This document shows positions 1 to 7,916 of a stretch of DNA of 46,731 nt, piece by piece (position 1 is the stretch's first letter; each line of letters opens with the position of its first letter). Under the pieces are notes generated by a model. That model ran no database searches. It worked only from the letters and a program-made list of their open reading frames with translations, and was not told the origin of the DNA. Source of the stretch: a virus; IMG/VR virus record IMGVR_UViG_3300043446_001394, positions 1 to 46,731 of that record. The stretch is one strand, 5' to 3'. The position numbers and the translations under genes are program-made.

Positions 1-296
1 TTTCTTCTTGCTGCTCTTTTTGGACCTGGTTTATCTTCTGTAACCGCTGTACTTAATTTTGAACCTGGATTCATTCTTCTGTAAGCTTTAACTCCAGATT
101 CAGTCATTCCTGCACCAGATTCTGTAGATCTAAAATTCTTTTTGTTTCTTGCAGGCATGCCACCTTTTGCAAGATCAACAACTGCTCCTAAACTTGCTCT
201 TAATTGTTTTGATTGTTTATTTTTATCAGATTCTTCGCCAAGACCATAATAGTCTTGTAATGTATCATAATAAGTGCCTGATTTTATAATAGGCAT
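1..296 (-). CDS. Small basic phage protein, C-terminus cut by window edge
   Basis: Reading starts at an ATG at 296 and stays open to the left edge (about 98 codons). The N-terminus reads MPIIKSGTYYDTLQDYYGLG. Further on lie GGMPARNKKNFRS, then GMTESGVKAYRRMNPGSKL and an Arg/Lys-rich end (PGPKRAARRK). The T-x-x-G..AYRRMNPGSKL..AVTE block resembles a short domain of unknown function widespread in phage genomes (DUF6321-like, from memory). It is the last visible member of the capsid-side minus-strand unit, seven bases after the 109-aa protein gene. The true C-terminus lies outside the window. Function unknown. Confidence 0.7.
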   Translation of the reverse strand, partial: MPIIKSGTYYDTLQDYYGLGEESDKNKQSKQLRASLGAVVDLAKGGMPARNKKNFRSTESGAGMTESGVKAYRRMNPGSKLSTAVTEDKPGPKRAARR

Positions 297-303
297 TTAA
301 ATA

Positions 304-633
304 TTATGGTTGTGGTTGATACATTGGGCCTGGACCCGAATATTTATCTGTAAGTAATGTTACTGCTGCAATGCTAGTAAATGTTGAAACATAAACTCCT
401 TGTGGAAATAAAATTCCATCTTCTGGGAAATTTAAATTAATAATATCTCCAGCTGGAACGTCTGCCACAAATAAAGTTGTACCAGTTGCACTTTCTGTTT
501 TTAATTCAACAGTTCCAGTTCCACCACCTGATGACGCAACTATAATTCCTCTTAATCTTATTGATGGAGCGATTACTACAGTTGATGTAGCCGCTGTAAT
601 TCTTGTAGCTTGTATATCTGATTTAAAACCCAT
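304..633 (-). CDS. Small beta-rich virion-like protein (109 aa)
   Basis: This small Ser/Thr/Gly/Val-rich protein has alternating hydrophobic residues typical of beta structure (e.g. IAPSIRLRGIIVASSGGGTG) and a Pro-rich tail ending PGPMYQPQP. In style it resembles the 112-aa protein at 44469-44807, which suggests both are small structural or decoration proteins, but no catalytic motif is visible. It lies just beyond a strong terminator after the major capsid gene, so it may be read by leak-through or from its own start. Role inferred only from composition and position. Confidence 0.6.
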   Translation of the reverse strand: MGFKSDIQATRITAATSTVVIAPSIRLRGIIVASSGGGTGTVELKTESATGTTLFVADVPAGDIINLNFPEDGILFPQGVYVSTFTSIAAVTLLTDKYSGPGPMYQPQP

Positions 634-649
634 AATTCCTATTGTACCT

Positions 650-681
650 AAAAAATACTGGGGCGTAAAGACGCCCCAGTA
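650..681 (-). terminator. Rho-independent terminator after the major capsid gene
   Basis: A perfect 11-bp stem (TACTGGGGCGT at 656-666 with its complement at 671-681) encloses a 4-base loop. On the minus strand it is followed directly by six T residues (650-655). It starts 15 bases past the capsid stop codon. This is the cleanest intrinsic terminator in the window and should set high capsid expression apart from the downstream genes. Confidence 0.9.
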
Positions 682-695
682 TAATTAATTACTTA

Positions 696-1622
696 TTAAG
701 CTCCTGCAGAACCGAAGATTCCTCTAGGGTCAGACCAGCCGTAGCTGTATCTTTCTCTAGCTTTGAATCTAACGTTTCCTGTGTCGAAATCACCTTCAAT
801 CGCAGTTTTAATTGGCGATCTTACAAAGTGTTTTAATCCATTTGGAGCATCCGTCATGATGAAAAATGCATCAGTGTCTGTTAAGAAATGGTTAACTCTG
901 TAACCTTCTGGGATCATTCCCATATTTAACATAGCGTTGATGTCGTTTTTCGCGAACGCGTTAGCACCACCTGGAGTTGTTGATAAAGGTGTTCTTAAGA
1001 TTCTCTCAGCAGTAAATTGTAATTCTTTTGGAATAATCAATTTTCTACCTTGTAGAGCAACTTTTAAACCTCTTTCATCTACAAACGCAGCAATGTCAAT
1101 TAACGATTGCTCAAGTGATGTTTCTGATAAGTCAGCAGCAGTAGAAAGTATATTTCTAAACGTTCCACCGTTAGCAAGAGGGTGATCTGAAGCTAATAAA
1201 GCTTTTCCGTCACCACCTGTGTAAGATGAACTAAATCCATTGTTTAAGATGTTAGCCGCAATAACTTGTTTAGTTTGCGACATTGATCTTGCCAATGCTC
1301 TAGTGTATCTCGCAGCAAGTCTATCATACAAGTTATCTTCAATAGCTTCCTCAGTAATCGCGAATGCTAAAGCAATCGTGTTATGAGTGTATCTAGAAGT
1401 GTATGCTTCTGTAGCATTATCAAATACTACTGGAGCACCTTCTTGTTTGATTTCAGCGCTTGCAAATCCTGTTAACATAACTTCTTCTTCGAAAGCTCGA
1501 TCTGAAGTTTCTGTTACAAAGATTTCTGCGTCTTCGTTATCGTATCTGTTATATTCCAGGCCGAATAGTGCATTCAATCCTGGCTCTAGTTCTTTAACTA
1601 GCTGTGAACGTGATATAGCCAT
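696..1622 (-). CDS. Major capsid protein (HK97-fold type, gpT-like)
   Basis: 308 aa. The gene sits directly downstream of the scaffold-like and structural genes and ends at a strong terminator, as expected for the most expressed virion gene. The N-terminus has the MAISRSQLVKELEPGLNALF / YNRYDNEDAEIF pattern. A TGGDGKALLASDHPL segment and a C-terminal RFKARERYSYGWSDPRGIFG segment match major capsid proteins of uncultured marine podoviruses and the Mu gpT-type head subunits. The start is fixed by an AGGAG ribosome site nine bases upstream. No cleavage site can be proposed with confidence. The fold is inferred from family resemblance, not from a structure. Confidence 0.85.
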   Translation of the reverse strand: MAISRSQLVKELEPGLNALFGLEYNRYDNEDAEIFVTETSDRAFEEEVMLTGFASAEIKQEGAPVVFDNATEAYTSRYTHNTIALAFAITEEAIEDNLYDRLAARYTRALARSMSQTKQVIAANILNNGFSSSYTGGDGKALLASDHPLANGGTFRNILSTAADLSETSLEQSLIDIAAFVDERGLKVALQGRKLIIPKELQFTAERILRTPLSTTPGGANAFAKNDINAMLNMGMIPEGYRVNHFLTDTDAFFIMTDAPNGLKHFVRSPIKTAIEGDFDTGNVRFKARERYSYGWSDPRGIFGSAGA

Positions 1623-1636
1623 AGTTTATTCTCCTA

Positions 1637-2215
1637 TTATAGACCTGTTTGGTTTTGTTTATAGAAGTGATTATTAATTCTCACTACTATGTTAGCGTTA
1701 GTAGCTGATGTATCACTGTTTAAAGGATCTTGTGATATATCAATTGCCATTAACGGTAACGTGTTTGTTGTGTTTGCCGAACTTTGATCTAACTGAACAT
1801 AAGAAATACCAGTTTGTGTATTTCCAGTTACGTTAGTTACATCATAGTTTGAAAACAGACCAGTAACGGCCACTGTGCCGCTAGCATTGATTTCAAACAC
1901 CGTGTCTGGACCATCAATTACGAACGCTGTAATGTCTGAAGCGTTTGTGCTTGCTGGATAATAATTTTTCCAAGTCGGTTTTTGAGTCGTTGGGTCTGTA
2001 TAAAAGCAACCATTGAAAACACCCACAACAGCATTAGTAGTTCCTGCAACATATCTTGTGATTGTTCCAGAAGTGTTTGGTATAACCAAATCTCCTTGGA
2101 AAATCGCAGTTGTATTATTTGCAGATATTCTATATCTGTTCTGAGCATTAATAAATGGACTGCCGTTTAGCTGTCTAGATGGTCTAAGACCAAATTTTTC
2201 TAGTACGTTTGCCAT
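1637..2215 (-). CDS. Beta-rich capsid-associated structural protein (192 aa)
   Basis: Sequence rich in Thr, Asn, Ser and Val without catalytic motifs. It carries the segments SPFINAQNRYRISANNTTAI, VVGVFNGCFYTDPTTQKPTW and KNYYPASTNASDITAFVIDG, a pattern I recognise from proteins encoded next to the capsid gene in marine phages. It lies 14 bases upstream of the major capsid start, in the same transcription unit. A head decoration, capsid-stabilising or head-closure role is likely but is inference from position and composition. Confidence 0.7.
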   Translation of the reverse strand: MANVLEKFGLRPSRQLNGSPFINAQNRYRISANNTTAIFQGDLVIPNTSGTITRYVAGTTNAVVGVFNGCFYTDPTTQKPTWKNYYPASTNASDITAFVIDGPDTVFEINASGTVAVTGLFSNYDVTNVTGNTQTGISYVQLDQSSANTTNTLPLMAIDISQDPLNSDTSATNANIVVRINNHFYKQNQTGL

Positions 2216-2276
2216 TTGTTTTATACTCCTTGTTATTGTTTATGTTTATTTTACTTTGGTTGGTATTATAAAAATT

Positions 2277-2750
2277 TTATCTTTTATTTCCCCCACCAAA
2301 AGTTACGCGAGATTGTCTATTAATATTAATAGGCATCTCAGGTCGTTGTTCCTTCATTAGATCTGAATCAATCGCGTTAATTCTATCTTGAGTAATTCTT
2401 TTGAAATACTCTGCGCGAGATTTCACAATCTCTTCTGGTATCCTAGCCAACACTAGGCCAGCAACCCCGATCAACCCTGCGTATTTTCCTTCATGGATAA
2501 TTGGGTATTGGTTTTTTCCGAATTTACTTACTATTTCCTCGGATCTAACAAACTCCCAACCTTCTCTCATTTTCTTCGATACATTTGCAGTATCTTGAAA
2601 ACCCATTGACTCGACTCTTATCCATCTGTGGACATAGCCGTCTGGCGCAGGTGGTGCATCCAGAGATGATGGTGGCGCCCAAGGTTTATTTCTATCAACC
2701 TTAATTTCTTCGGACGCGCGTGAAGATCTTTTATTTTCTTTATCGCTCAT
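2277..2750 (-). CDS. Conserved phage protein next to scaffold (157 aa)
   Basis: The protein begins with a charged low-complexity stretch and a Pro-rich linker (KPWAPPSSLDAPPAPDG). A compact domain follows with YVHRWIRVESMGFQDTANV, a Gly/Val/Leu segment (GLIGVAGLVLARIPEEIV) and a basic tail. The HRWIR..G..D..N....REGWE pattern is typical of a family found beside the scaffold gene in marine podoviruses. Its start is one base from the scaffold stop, so the two are translationally linked. A head-assembly role is inferred. Function not known to me. Confidence 0.65.
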   Translation of the reverse strand: MSDKENKRSSRASEEIKVDRNKPWAPPSSLDAPPAPDGYVHRWIRVESMGFQDTANVSKKMREGWEFVRSEEIVSKFGKNQYPIIHEGKYAGLIGVAGLVLARIPEEIVKSRAEYFKRITQDRINAIDSDLMKEQRPEMPININRQSRVTFGGGNKR

Positions 2751-2751
2751 A

Positions 2752-3765
2752 CTAATTTGCCTCCTTCACGTATTTAGCGTATTCTTCTAGTGGCACCCCT
2801 AATTTTTTAGCAATAGCAACTTGTGATTTGGTGAGTCTCACAGTTCTGCGTCCCTCCTGTTTTCTTCCAGCGGAAGCAACAGTTTGAACGGGCTTACGTT
2901 GTTCTTCAACAACAAACTTATGAGGGAAATATCCCTTCATTCGTTTATCTATCTCATTATAATACTCATCGCTCTCTACTTCAACACCACTGCCAACTAG
3001 TTCTTCATGGATTGAAAAAGCGGCTTGAGTCATGATTTTATCATCCCCAAACCAAGTATTTTTAGTAGCCCAAGACTTAGCTTTTTCGCTAGGTTTTGGT
3101 ATAACAACGTTGTCTTTTTGGACTTTAGCTTCTTCAACTTCAAGTTTTCTTTGTTCTTCAAGTTGTTTAGCTCTCATCTCACGATCAGCCATTTGCAATT
3201 TAGCTTTCTCTTTTTGAACTGCTAATTGCGTTAACTCATCGTTAGCTTCCATGATCTTATTAGGATCATTAGCTTCAATAGCTGCTTTTAACTTAATTTT
3301 TACTTGTTCTCTTTGAGCATCTACTCTTGCATCAAATTCCTTCAAGTAATTAGTATCAGCAGTATCGAATTTCTTCTCATAGTCGCTGTATTTCTTTTGC
3401 AAACCTTTTGCAAATTCTACAGCAGCCTGTTCTCTTCTCTCGGCTTCTCTATATCTACGAGTTAATTTATCAATTCGCTTTTGAACAGACTCTGAAATTT
3501 CTGATAAGTCATCAGTTTTAGTTTCAGTTGCTTTTGGTTGTTCAACAGGTTTTGTTTCAACAGGTTTTTTATCTTCTACCTGTTCAATCTCAACCTTTTC
3601 TTTTTTCTCTTCTTTAGAATGAGTTGTATAACCAAGATCAACTTCACCAACATTTAAACTTAGTGCTTTCTTCTCGGTTTTTGACTCTTCTTTTATTTGT
3701 ATTTCTTGTTCTTTGACATCGTCAAGATCAAGCTCCACTTCTGGAGTCTTCTTCTCGTCTACCAT
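2752..3765 (-). CDS. Probable scaffolding protein (337 aa)
   Basis: Highly charged, Lys/Glu-rich protein. The N-terminal third is acidic and low-complexity (KKTPEVELDLDDVKEQEIQI). Residues about 90-220 are predicted coiled coil (heptad Leu/Ala/Glu/Lys), and a small basic C-terminal domain contains RRTVRLTKSQVAIAKKLGVP. Length, composition and position upstream of the capsid fit a phage scaffold whose C-terminal helix-turn binds the capsid protein. The start has AGGAG upstream and lies 12 bases from the GroES-like gene. No enzymatic motif seen. Confidence 0.75.
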   Translation of the reverse strand: MVDEKKTPEVELDLDDVKEQEIQIKEESKTEKKALSLNVGEVDLGYTTHSKEEKKEKVEIEQVEDKKPVETKPVEQPKATETKTDDLSEISESVQKRIDKLTRRYREAERREQAAVEFAKGLQKKYSDYEKKFDTADTNYLKEFDARVDAQREQVKIKLKAAIEANDPNKIMEANDELTQLAVQKEKAKLQMADREMRAKQLEEQRKLEVEEAKVQKDNVVIPKPSEKAKSWATKNTWFGDDKIMTQAAFSIHEELVGSGVEVESDEYYNEIDKRMKGYFPHKFVVEEQRKPVQTVASAGRKQEGRRTVRLTKSQVAIAKKLGVPLEEYAKYVKEAN

Positions 3766-3777
3766 TTGTTTTCTCCT

Positions 3778-4221
3778 TTAGTATAAGTGAAGAATATCTT
3801 GAGGACGTTTAACAACACCGATAATCTCATCGTCATTTAAAATACGGTGTTCACCATATTTTGTTTTGAAACGAGATCCAGCATATCTTCCGTACATTAC
3901 GAACTGGCCTTCTTTGCACCAAGCTCCTGTAGGAAATTTATCTTTATCTAAATAACAAAGATCCCCCATTTTAACTACAATTCCAATAACTGTAGTCATA
4001 GCAATCGTATCCTGAGTTTGCTCGGATAGAATAAGTCCACCTTTAGTTTTAGATTCTCCAGAATATGGTCGCACTAACATGCGATAACCAATTGGGTCTG
4101 GAAGACAATCTAAATACTCTCGGATGCCTTTTGCGTCTGTTGGGATTTTTGTGGATGTCTCGTTAGATTTTTCAGAATTAGTTGGAATTACTAATTTCTG
4201 ATTCGGTACCACTATCGTCAT
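3778..4221 (-). CDS. GroES-like co-chaperonin (Cpn10 fold)
   Basis: 147 aa. After a 35-residue polar lead, the Cpn10-like core starts with LPDPIGYRMLVRPYSGESKT and KGGLILSEQTQD (mobile-loop region). It continues with GIVVKMGDLCYLDKDKFPTG and a C-terminal GEHRILNDDEIIGVV strand, matching the order of GroES strands. Phage GroES analogues (T4 gp31 being the classic case) help fold the capsid protein with host GroEL. The gene lies immediately before scaffold and capsid, which fits. Its start overlaps the end of the 76-aa gene by 44 bases. Confidence 0.85.
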   Translation of the reverse strand: MTIVVPNQKLVIPTNSEKSNETSTKIPTDAKGIREYLDCLPDPIGYRMLVRPYSGESKTKGGLILSEQTQDTIAMTTVIGIVVKMGDLCYLDKDKFPTGAWCKEGQFVMYGRYAGSRFKTKYGEHRILNDDEIIGVVKRPQDILHLY

Positions 4222-4408
4222 CTATACTCTCCTCTTTATGTTGCAGGTCTTTTAGATCCTGTAGCAGCGTCTCTAATGCGCTGAGCCTGCCCTTAGCATA
4301 GTGGAGCCTATCTAACGTGTCTATACCATAGCAAATATCTTGCCTGGTTTCTTCTATACGTTTTCTCACGTAATTTCTTATAAATTGCAACGTATTTATA
4401 TCCATCAT
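4178..4408 (-). CDS. Small helical protein (76 aa), unknown
   Basis: N-terminal 55 residues are strongly helical (MMDINTLQFIRNYVRKRIEE, then LDRLHYAKGRLSALETLLQD). The tail is acidic and Ser-rich (DDDSGTESEISNSN). That tail is the part read in the frame overlapping the GroES-like N-terminus, so it may be a consequence of the overlap. The start ATG overlaps the stop of the 34-aa gene (ATGATG). Similar short helical proteins occur beside phage GroES-like genes. No function known. Confidence 0.65.
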   Translation of the reverse strand: MMDINTLQFIRNYVRKRIEETRQDICYGIDTLDRLHYAKGRLSALETLLQDLKDLQHKEESIDDDSGTESEISNSN

Positions 4409-4509
4409 GAATTTATTTTCTTATCTCTTTTAATTTTTCTTTTTAATTCTTGTCTCCAGATCCAATAATCTAACCAAGATGAGAATCTTTTTATTAAATT
4501 AAATATCAT
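4405..4509 (-). CDS. Micro-protein with amphipathic/aromatic N-terminus (34 aa)
   Basis: Encodes MIFNLIKRFSSWLDYWIWRQ followed by a Lys/Arg-rich end. The start overlaps the stop of the 28-aa gene (ATGA), and its own TGA overlaps the start of the 76-aa gene. Tight coupling on both sides is the main evidence that it is translated. The Trp-rich amphipathic helix followed by a basic tail could bind membrane, and with the holin two genes upstream a lysis role is imaginable. This is inference. Confidence 0.5.
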   Translation of the reverse strand: MIFNLIKRFSSWLDYWIWRQELKRKIKRDKKINS

Positions 4510-4592
4510 TTTTTTAACTTCTTTTTTAACTGTTTAATCTTTTTTTGCAACTTAAAAATGATGTGCTCTAAGTCGTTTGGACCCTTATCCAT
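4506..4592 (-). CDS. Micro-protein, lysine-rich helix (28 aa)
   Basis: Begins MDKGPNDLEHIIFKLQKKIK and ends in a run of Lys/Leu heptads. The start overlaps the last codons of the holin gene and the stop overlaps the next start (ATGA), so it sits in a coupled chain holin / 28 aa / 34 aa / 76 aa / GroES-like. It would be a short coiled coil. Short Lys-rich helical products next to holins recur in marine phages. Function unknown. Confidence 0.5.
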   Translation of the reverse strand: MDKGPNDLEHIIFKLQKKIKQLKKKLKK

Positions 4593-5013
4593 TTTCTTGA
4601 TCTTTGGATGTTGGTTTATTAGCCATGGTTCTAGCAACACTCTCCGCGGACCTACCAACCACGTATCCGCCTAAACCTATTTGTAATAATGTCCACACGT
4701 CTCCTGGTAATTCTATTGTGATAGATGCTTTAAAGAAAAATAATATTACAGGACCTAATACATAATTCCATACTAATATAAAAATTAATACGTACATTAA
4801 TAAAGGTCTCCAGCTAGCTGCAAACCAACCAGCTTTAGCTTCTGCTTCTATAACTCTAGCGGCTGCTTGTAATTCTTGTGTATGAGATTGTAGCATCTGC
4901 GTTTGCAGATCTGCTTTTAATTTTGCTGCAAGGTCTTTGTCGGCGACTGCTTTATCAACGGTGTTGAATAAGATTTTTGCAAGTGGGGCAACTGCTTGAA
5001 TGATGGGCAACAT
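4585..5013 (-). CDS. Holin-like membrane protein (3TM/GTA holin family)
   Basis: 142 aa. Residues 1-60 form an Ala/Leu-rich amphipathic helix. Residues about 69-94 are a strong membrane span that includes WRPLLMYVLIFILVWNYVLG. Residues about 105-121 form a second span ending GLGGYVVGRSAESVA. The W-R-P-x-x-M-Y signature and GGYVxGRSxE tail match the 3TM holin family described from gene transfer agents and many alphaproteobacterial phages. It would form pores in the inner membrane to time lysis. A clear AGGAG ribosome site lies upstream, inside the overlapping endonuclease gene. No endolysin was recognised in the window. Confidence 0.8.
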   Translation of the reverse strand: MLPIIQAVAPLAKILFNTVDKAVADKDLAAKLKADLQTQMLQSHTQELQAAARVIEAEAKAGWFAASWRPLLMYVLIFILVWNYVLGPVILFFFKASITIELPGDVWTLLQIGLGGYVVGRSAESVARTMANKPTSKDQENG

Positions 5014-5354
5014 TCTTTAAATTTCTCCTTTCTTCTTATACCAAAATACGGAACCATTTGCAACATCACGGATATTGCTTTGTCTCCTGATACAGTCCAT
5101 TTCCATGATTTACTCCATTTTTTATTTTTAGGTATGCTTGTTGTTATGCAACCTAATTTAAAATAATCTACAAATCTAATTACGATATCTTCATCACACA
5201 TTCTAATCTGTGCTCTAAAATATCTATTAGCTTTACTTTCTTTTCCCCAATAACCAAAGGATCCTTCACCCTCAAACACACCAGCAAGAAATATTAACTT
5301 TTCTCTTTGTGTAAGAGTTCTATAATTATTTAACCCCGATAAATTTTTTTCCAC
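4917..5354 (-). CDS. LAGLIDADG-type homing endonuclease, free-standing
   Basis: The motif FLAGVFEGEGSF at residues 22-33 matches the single LAGLIDADG helix with its catalytic acidic residue. It is followed by YFRAQIRMCDEDIVIRFVDY and GCITTSIPKNKKWSKSWKW, the beta-saddle pattern of this family. Single-motif members usually act as homodimers that cut DNA to spread their own gene. The start is probably GTG at 5354, with no strong ribosome site. The last about 32 residues are read out of frame over the holin start and look like read-through. The gene therefore overlaps neighbours at both ends (29 and 97 bases), unusual for an inserted mobile gene. Confidence 0.75.
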   Translation of the reverse strand: MEKNLSGLNNYRTLTQREKLIFLAGVFEGEGSFGYWGKESKANRYFRAQIRMCDEDIVIRFVDYFKLGCITTSIPKNKKWSKSWKWTVSGDKAISVMLQMVPYFGIRRKEKFKECCPSFKQLPHLQKSYSTPLIKQSPTKTLQQN

Positions 5355-5574
5355 TTTTTTGAATATCTTTTATGCCTTGTATGTCTGACTTTGCACCAGT
5401 TCGTCTATAAATGCAACCACCTTCTTTTAGTCCCTGTGGATTAGGTCCTTTTTTAGGAGGAGGTCCAAATCTTACACCAGGCATAGTGATCTTTTTAATC
5501 TTTGGGGGTGTTATTTTTTTAATTGTAGGGTTTTTTAACTTTTTAATTGTAGGATTTTTTAAATATTGTTTCAT
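5326..5574 (-). CDS. Small basic phage protein with N-terminal repeats (82 aa)
   Basis: The first 30 residues are a Lys/Pro/Ile low-complexity repeat (LKNPTIKKLKNPTIKKITPP). The conserved-looking part then begins at MPGVRFGPPPKKGPNPQGLK and ends GKKFIGVK. An internal ATG before PGVRFGPPP could be an alternative start. The first ATG overlaps the portal stop (ATGA), which favours translation from there. Pro-rich VRFGPPPK..PNPQG proteins ending in FIGVK are encoded just after the portal in related marine phages. Function unknown. It may be a minor head-tail component. Confidence 0.65.
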   Translation of the reverse strand: MKQYLKNPTIKKLKNPTIKKITPPKIKKITMPGVRFGPPPKKGPNPQGLKEGGCIYRRTGAKSDIQGIKDIQKSGKKFIGVK

Positions 5575-7916
5575 CTTTTAGTAAAAAAAGATTGTTGCTG
5601 TTTTTCTCTAGCAATTTTTAATTTTTCTTCTGCAACTTTGATTCTTTGTGCAGCTTGTTGCTCTTGATTTTCTAATTTCATCTTCTCTACATCAATTCTG
5701 TCCTCAAATTCAAAAGATTTTCTTTCCATTTCTTGTTGAGACTCTCTAGAACGTCTTTGAATGTCTAAAGCTTTAAGATCTAACTCTCTTTGTTTCAACA
5801 TTACTAACGGATCTTGTTGTTCTCCACCTTCTGCTTGTACTAATTGTTGAGTTAATTCTACAATTCGTTTAGCAACGAGTGAATTAAATTGAACTTGGTA
5901 ACCATTTGGATCTTGTTGTTGTAGCATTGCGTTCTGTGGGTTCTCCATCATCGCTGCTCCAACCTCTCCGTGCGCTTGATACGCAATATGATCTGAAATA
6001 TGTCCTTGAAGTAAAGCATAAACCATTGGATTTGTTTGAACCATTCTACTTTGCATGAAAATTGCATGGGCACTAATGTGAGAAACATGATCTTGCTCTG
6101 GAAATACTTTTAACATTTCCATTCTAAGTGCTTTAGAATTCTCTGTAGCTGGATCTTCTGGTGTAGGTTCTCTTTCTGGAATTAATAAATCATCAATTTG
6201 TCTAGTTCCTAACGCCTCATACACTCTTCTGTACGCTTCTCTTAGGTTATGCATCTGTGGATTAGACATTGCAATCTTTAAATTCTCATTTGCAAGTGTA
6301 ACTCTTTGTGCCATTGAATAAATACTTGGATCTGCAACTGGAATAACATCAACCCTATCGTTGAAATCTTCCATTTTAATTGTTCTATCTGCACCATAAA
6401 CTGCATATGGATATTCTGGTGGTAGATAATCTGCAAATACTTCTGCTAAAATTCTAAATTCTTGTTTCATTGCGTAGTAACATCGCTTATGAATCGCTGA
6501 CATTACACGAGATCCTCGTTCTAATAATGCAATTGTAGTCCCAACAGCTGCTTGTTGGTTACCATCTCCTACTTGCATATCTGCAATGGATGCAAATCTT
6601 TGTCCTGCTTGTACTACAAATCCTAATAATTGGAATAAAGTTTGCGAAGGTTCTTTAAATGGTAATATTTGGAACTGGTCTTTTATGTTTCCGCCTGGTG
6701 CATCTACGTCTCTGAATTCACCTGGCTGGAATGGTTGGTCATCATCCCTGATTCTAATTCCACGGCTCTTGAATCCTGCTGGTAAATTAGCAAGAGTACC
6801 TGCATCTAGTAACTGTCTTAAGCTAGAAGTAGCAGTTCTAGATAATCCACCAATCATATGAATTAATCCAAAGCCATAAAATCCTAAACCTGGTAAAAAT
6901 TTGTAATGTACAAAGTATTCTTTTCTTGTTTTTAATGGATCTTCTTTGTCGTAGTTTCTATAAACAGATAAAACTTGTTGTGAACCTTCATCAATCGTTA
7001 CAATGTAAGGAATCTTAATATTCTTTTCTTCTGGATTTGCTGTTGTTTCATATTCACTTAAATCTAAATCAACATGCATTTCTAAAATGTTATATTGATA
7101 AGTTGTATCTCCACTTGGTTTTACACCTTCAATCTCTGATAACTTTTGTTGTATCGCTGTTTGTTCTGGTTGTTTAGGAATTAATTCTACATCTAAATAG
7201 AATCCAGCTTTTTGATATTTAATAACATCATTCTCATTCATTTTAACAACATGAGTAATACGTTCTGAATCTTTTAAATCCGTTGCATAATATGGAACTA
7301 CTAAATCATCTGCAGGTACAAATTTAGATACGGCTCTTTGTAGTATTTCATCGTAATAAACTTTTTTAAATGCAGATCCTGATAATGGTAAATAAAATAA
7401 TAATTGATCAAAGTCTGGAGTATACTCTTCCATTTTTTCCATTAACATATAGTTCATGAAATCTTTAACTCGTTCTGCTTGTCTTAAAATATCTGGTGTC
7501 TCTAATCCAACAACTTCAGTTCTTACTGGACCTTCTGCTGGTAATAATTCTTTATAAGCTTGTGCTTGAAATTGTGTAACCGATTCTGCAAGAAGTGGAT
7601 GTGTAACTCCTGTTGCTCCTTGAAATGGTCTTGTCATGTCCTGGTATTTAAATCCTAATAGATCTAAACCTTGAACATAAGTTTGTTCCCAATCTAGTCT
7701 TGATACTCTATCTTTTTTATAATCAGCAATAAGATCTAATGCTAGACGACTTAATGCTCTGTCATCCATATCTTCTGCAAGGTTCTTGTAAAAGTTTTCT
7801 TCTACAGGTTGTTGCGGAGTTTGTTCTTCTTCAGGAAGAACAACATCTAATCCTTCTTCAGGAATAGAGTTGTCTTCCATTGGAAGTTCTTCATTAATCT
7901 TATCGATCTCAGCCAT
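5571..7916 (-). CDS. Portal protein (P22-like large type)
   Basis: 781 aa, typical length for P22-type portals. An acidic N-terminal lead is followed by the conserved region RPFQGATGVTHPLLAESVTQ and FQAQAYKELLPAEGPVRTEV, then LPLSGSAFKKVYYDE and the wing/stem region (e.g. GTTIALLERGSRVMSAIHKR). A C-terminal barrel-like coiled coil from about residue 690 onward is rich in Gln, Glu and Lys. Twelve copies form the DNA channel at one capsid vertex and bind the terminase during packaging. The start shares one base with the stop of the preceding gene's partner at 7916. Terminase, portal, scaffold, capsid order on one strand is canonical. Confidence 0.92.
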   Translation of the reverse strand: MAEIDKINEELPMEDNSIPEEGLDVVLPEEEQTPQQPVEENFYKNLAEDMDDRALSRLALDLIADYKKDRVSRLDWEQTYVQGLDLLGFKYQDMTRPFQGATGVTHPLLAESVTQFQAQAYKELLPAEGPVRTEVVGLETPDILRQAERVKDFMNYMLMEKMEEYTPDFDQLLFYLPLSGSAFKKVYYDEILQRAVSKFVPADDLVVPYYATDLKDSERITHVVKMNENDVIKYQKAGFYLDVELIPKQPEQTAIQQKLSEIEGVKPSGDTTYQYNILEMHVDLDLSEYETTANPEEKNIKIPYIVTIDEGSQQVLSVYRNYDKEDPLKTRKEYFVHYKFLPGLGFYGFGLIHMIGGLSRTATSSLRQLLDAGTLANLPAGFKSRGIRIRDDDQPFQPGEFRDVDAPGGNIKDQFQILPFKEPSQTLFQLLGFVVQAGQRFASIADMQVGDGNQQAAVGTTIALLERGSRVMSAIHKRCYYAMKQEFRILAEVFADYLPPEYPYAVYGADRTIKMEDFNDRVDVIPVADPSIYSMAQRVTLANENLKIAMSNPQMHNLREAYRRVYEALGTRQIDDLLIPEREPTPEDPATENSKALRMEMLKVFPEQDHVSHISAHAIFMQSRMVQTNPMVYALLQGHISDHIAYQAHGEVGAAMMENPQNAMLQQQDPNGYQVQFNSLVAKRIVELTQQLVQAEGGEQQDPLVMLKQRELDLKALDIQRRSRESQQEMERKSFEFEDRIDVEKMKLENQEQQAAQRIKVAEEKLKIAREKQQQSFFTKR

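Noticed and set aside
937-1677. Plus-strand open frames of 82 and 96 codons across the capsid gene
   Set aside because: They are antisense to a well supported capsid gene, lack ribosome sites and have no domain pattern.
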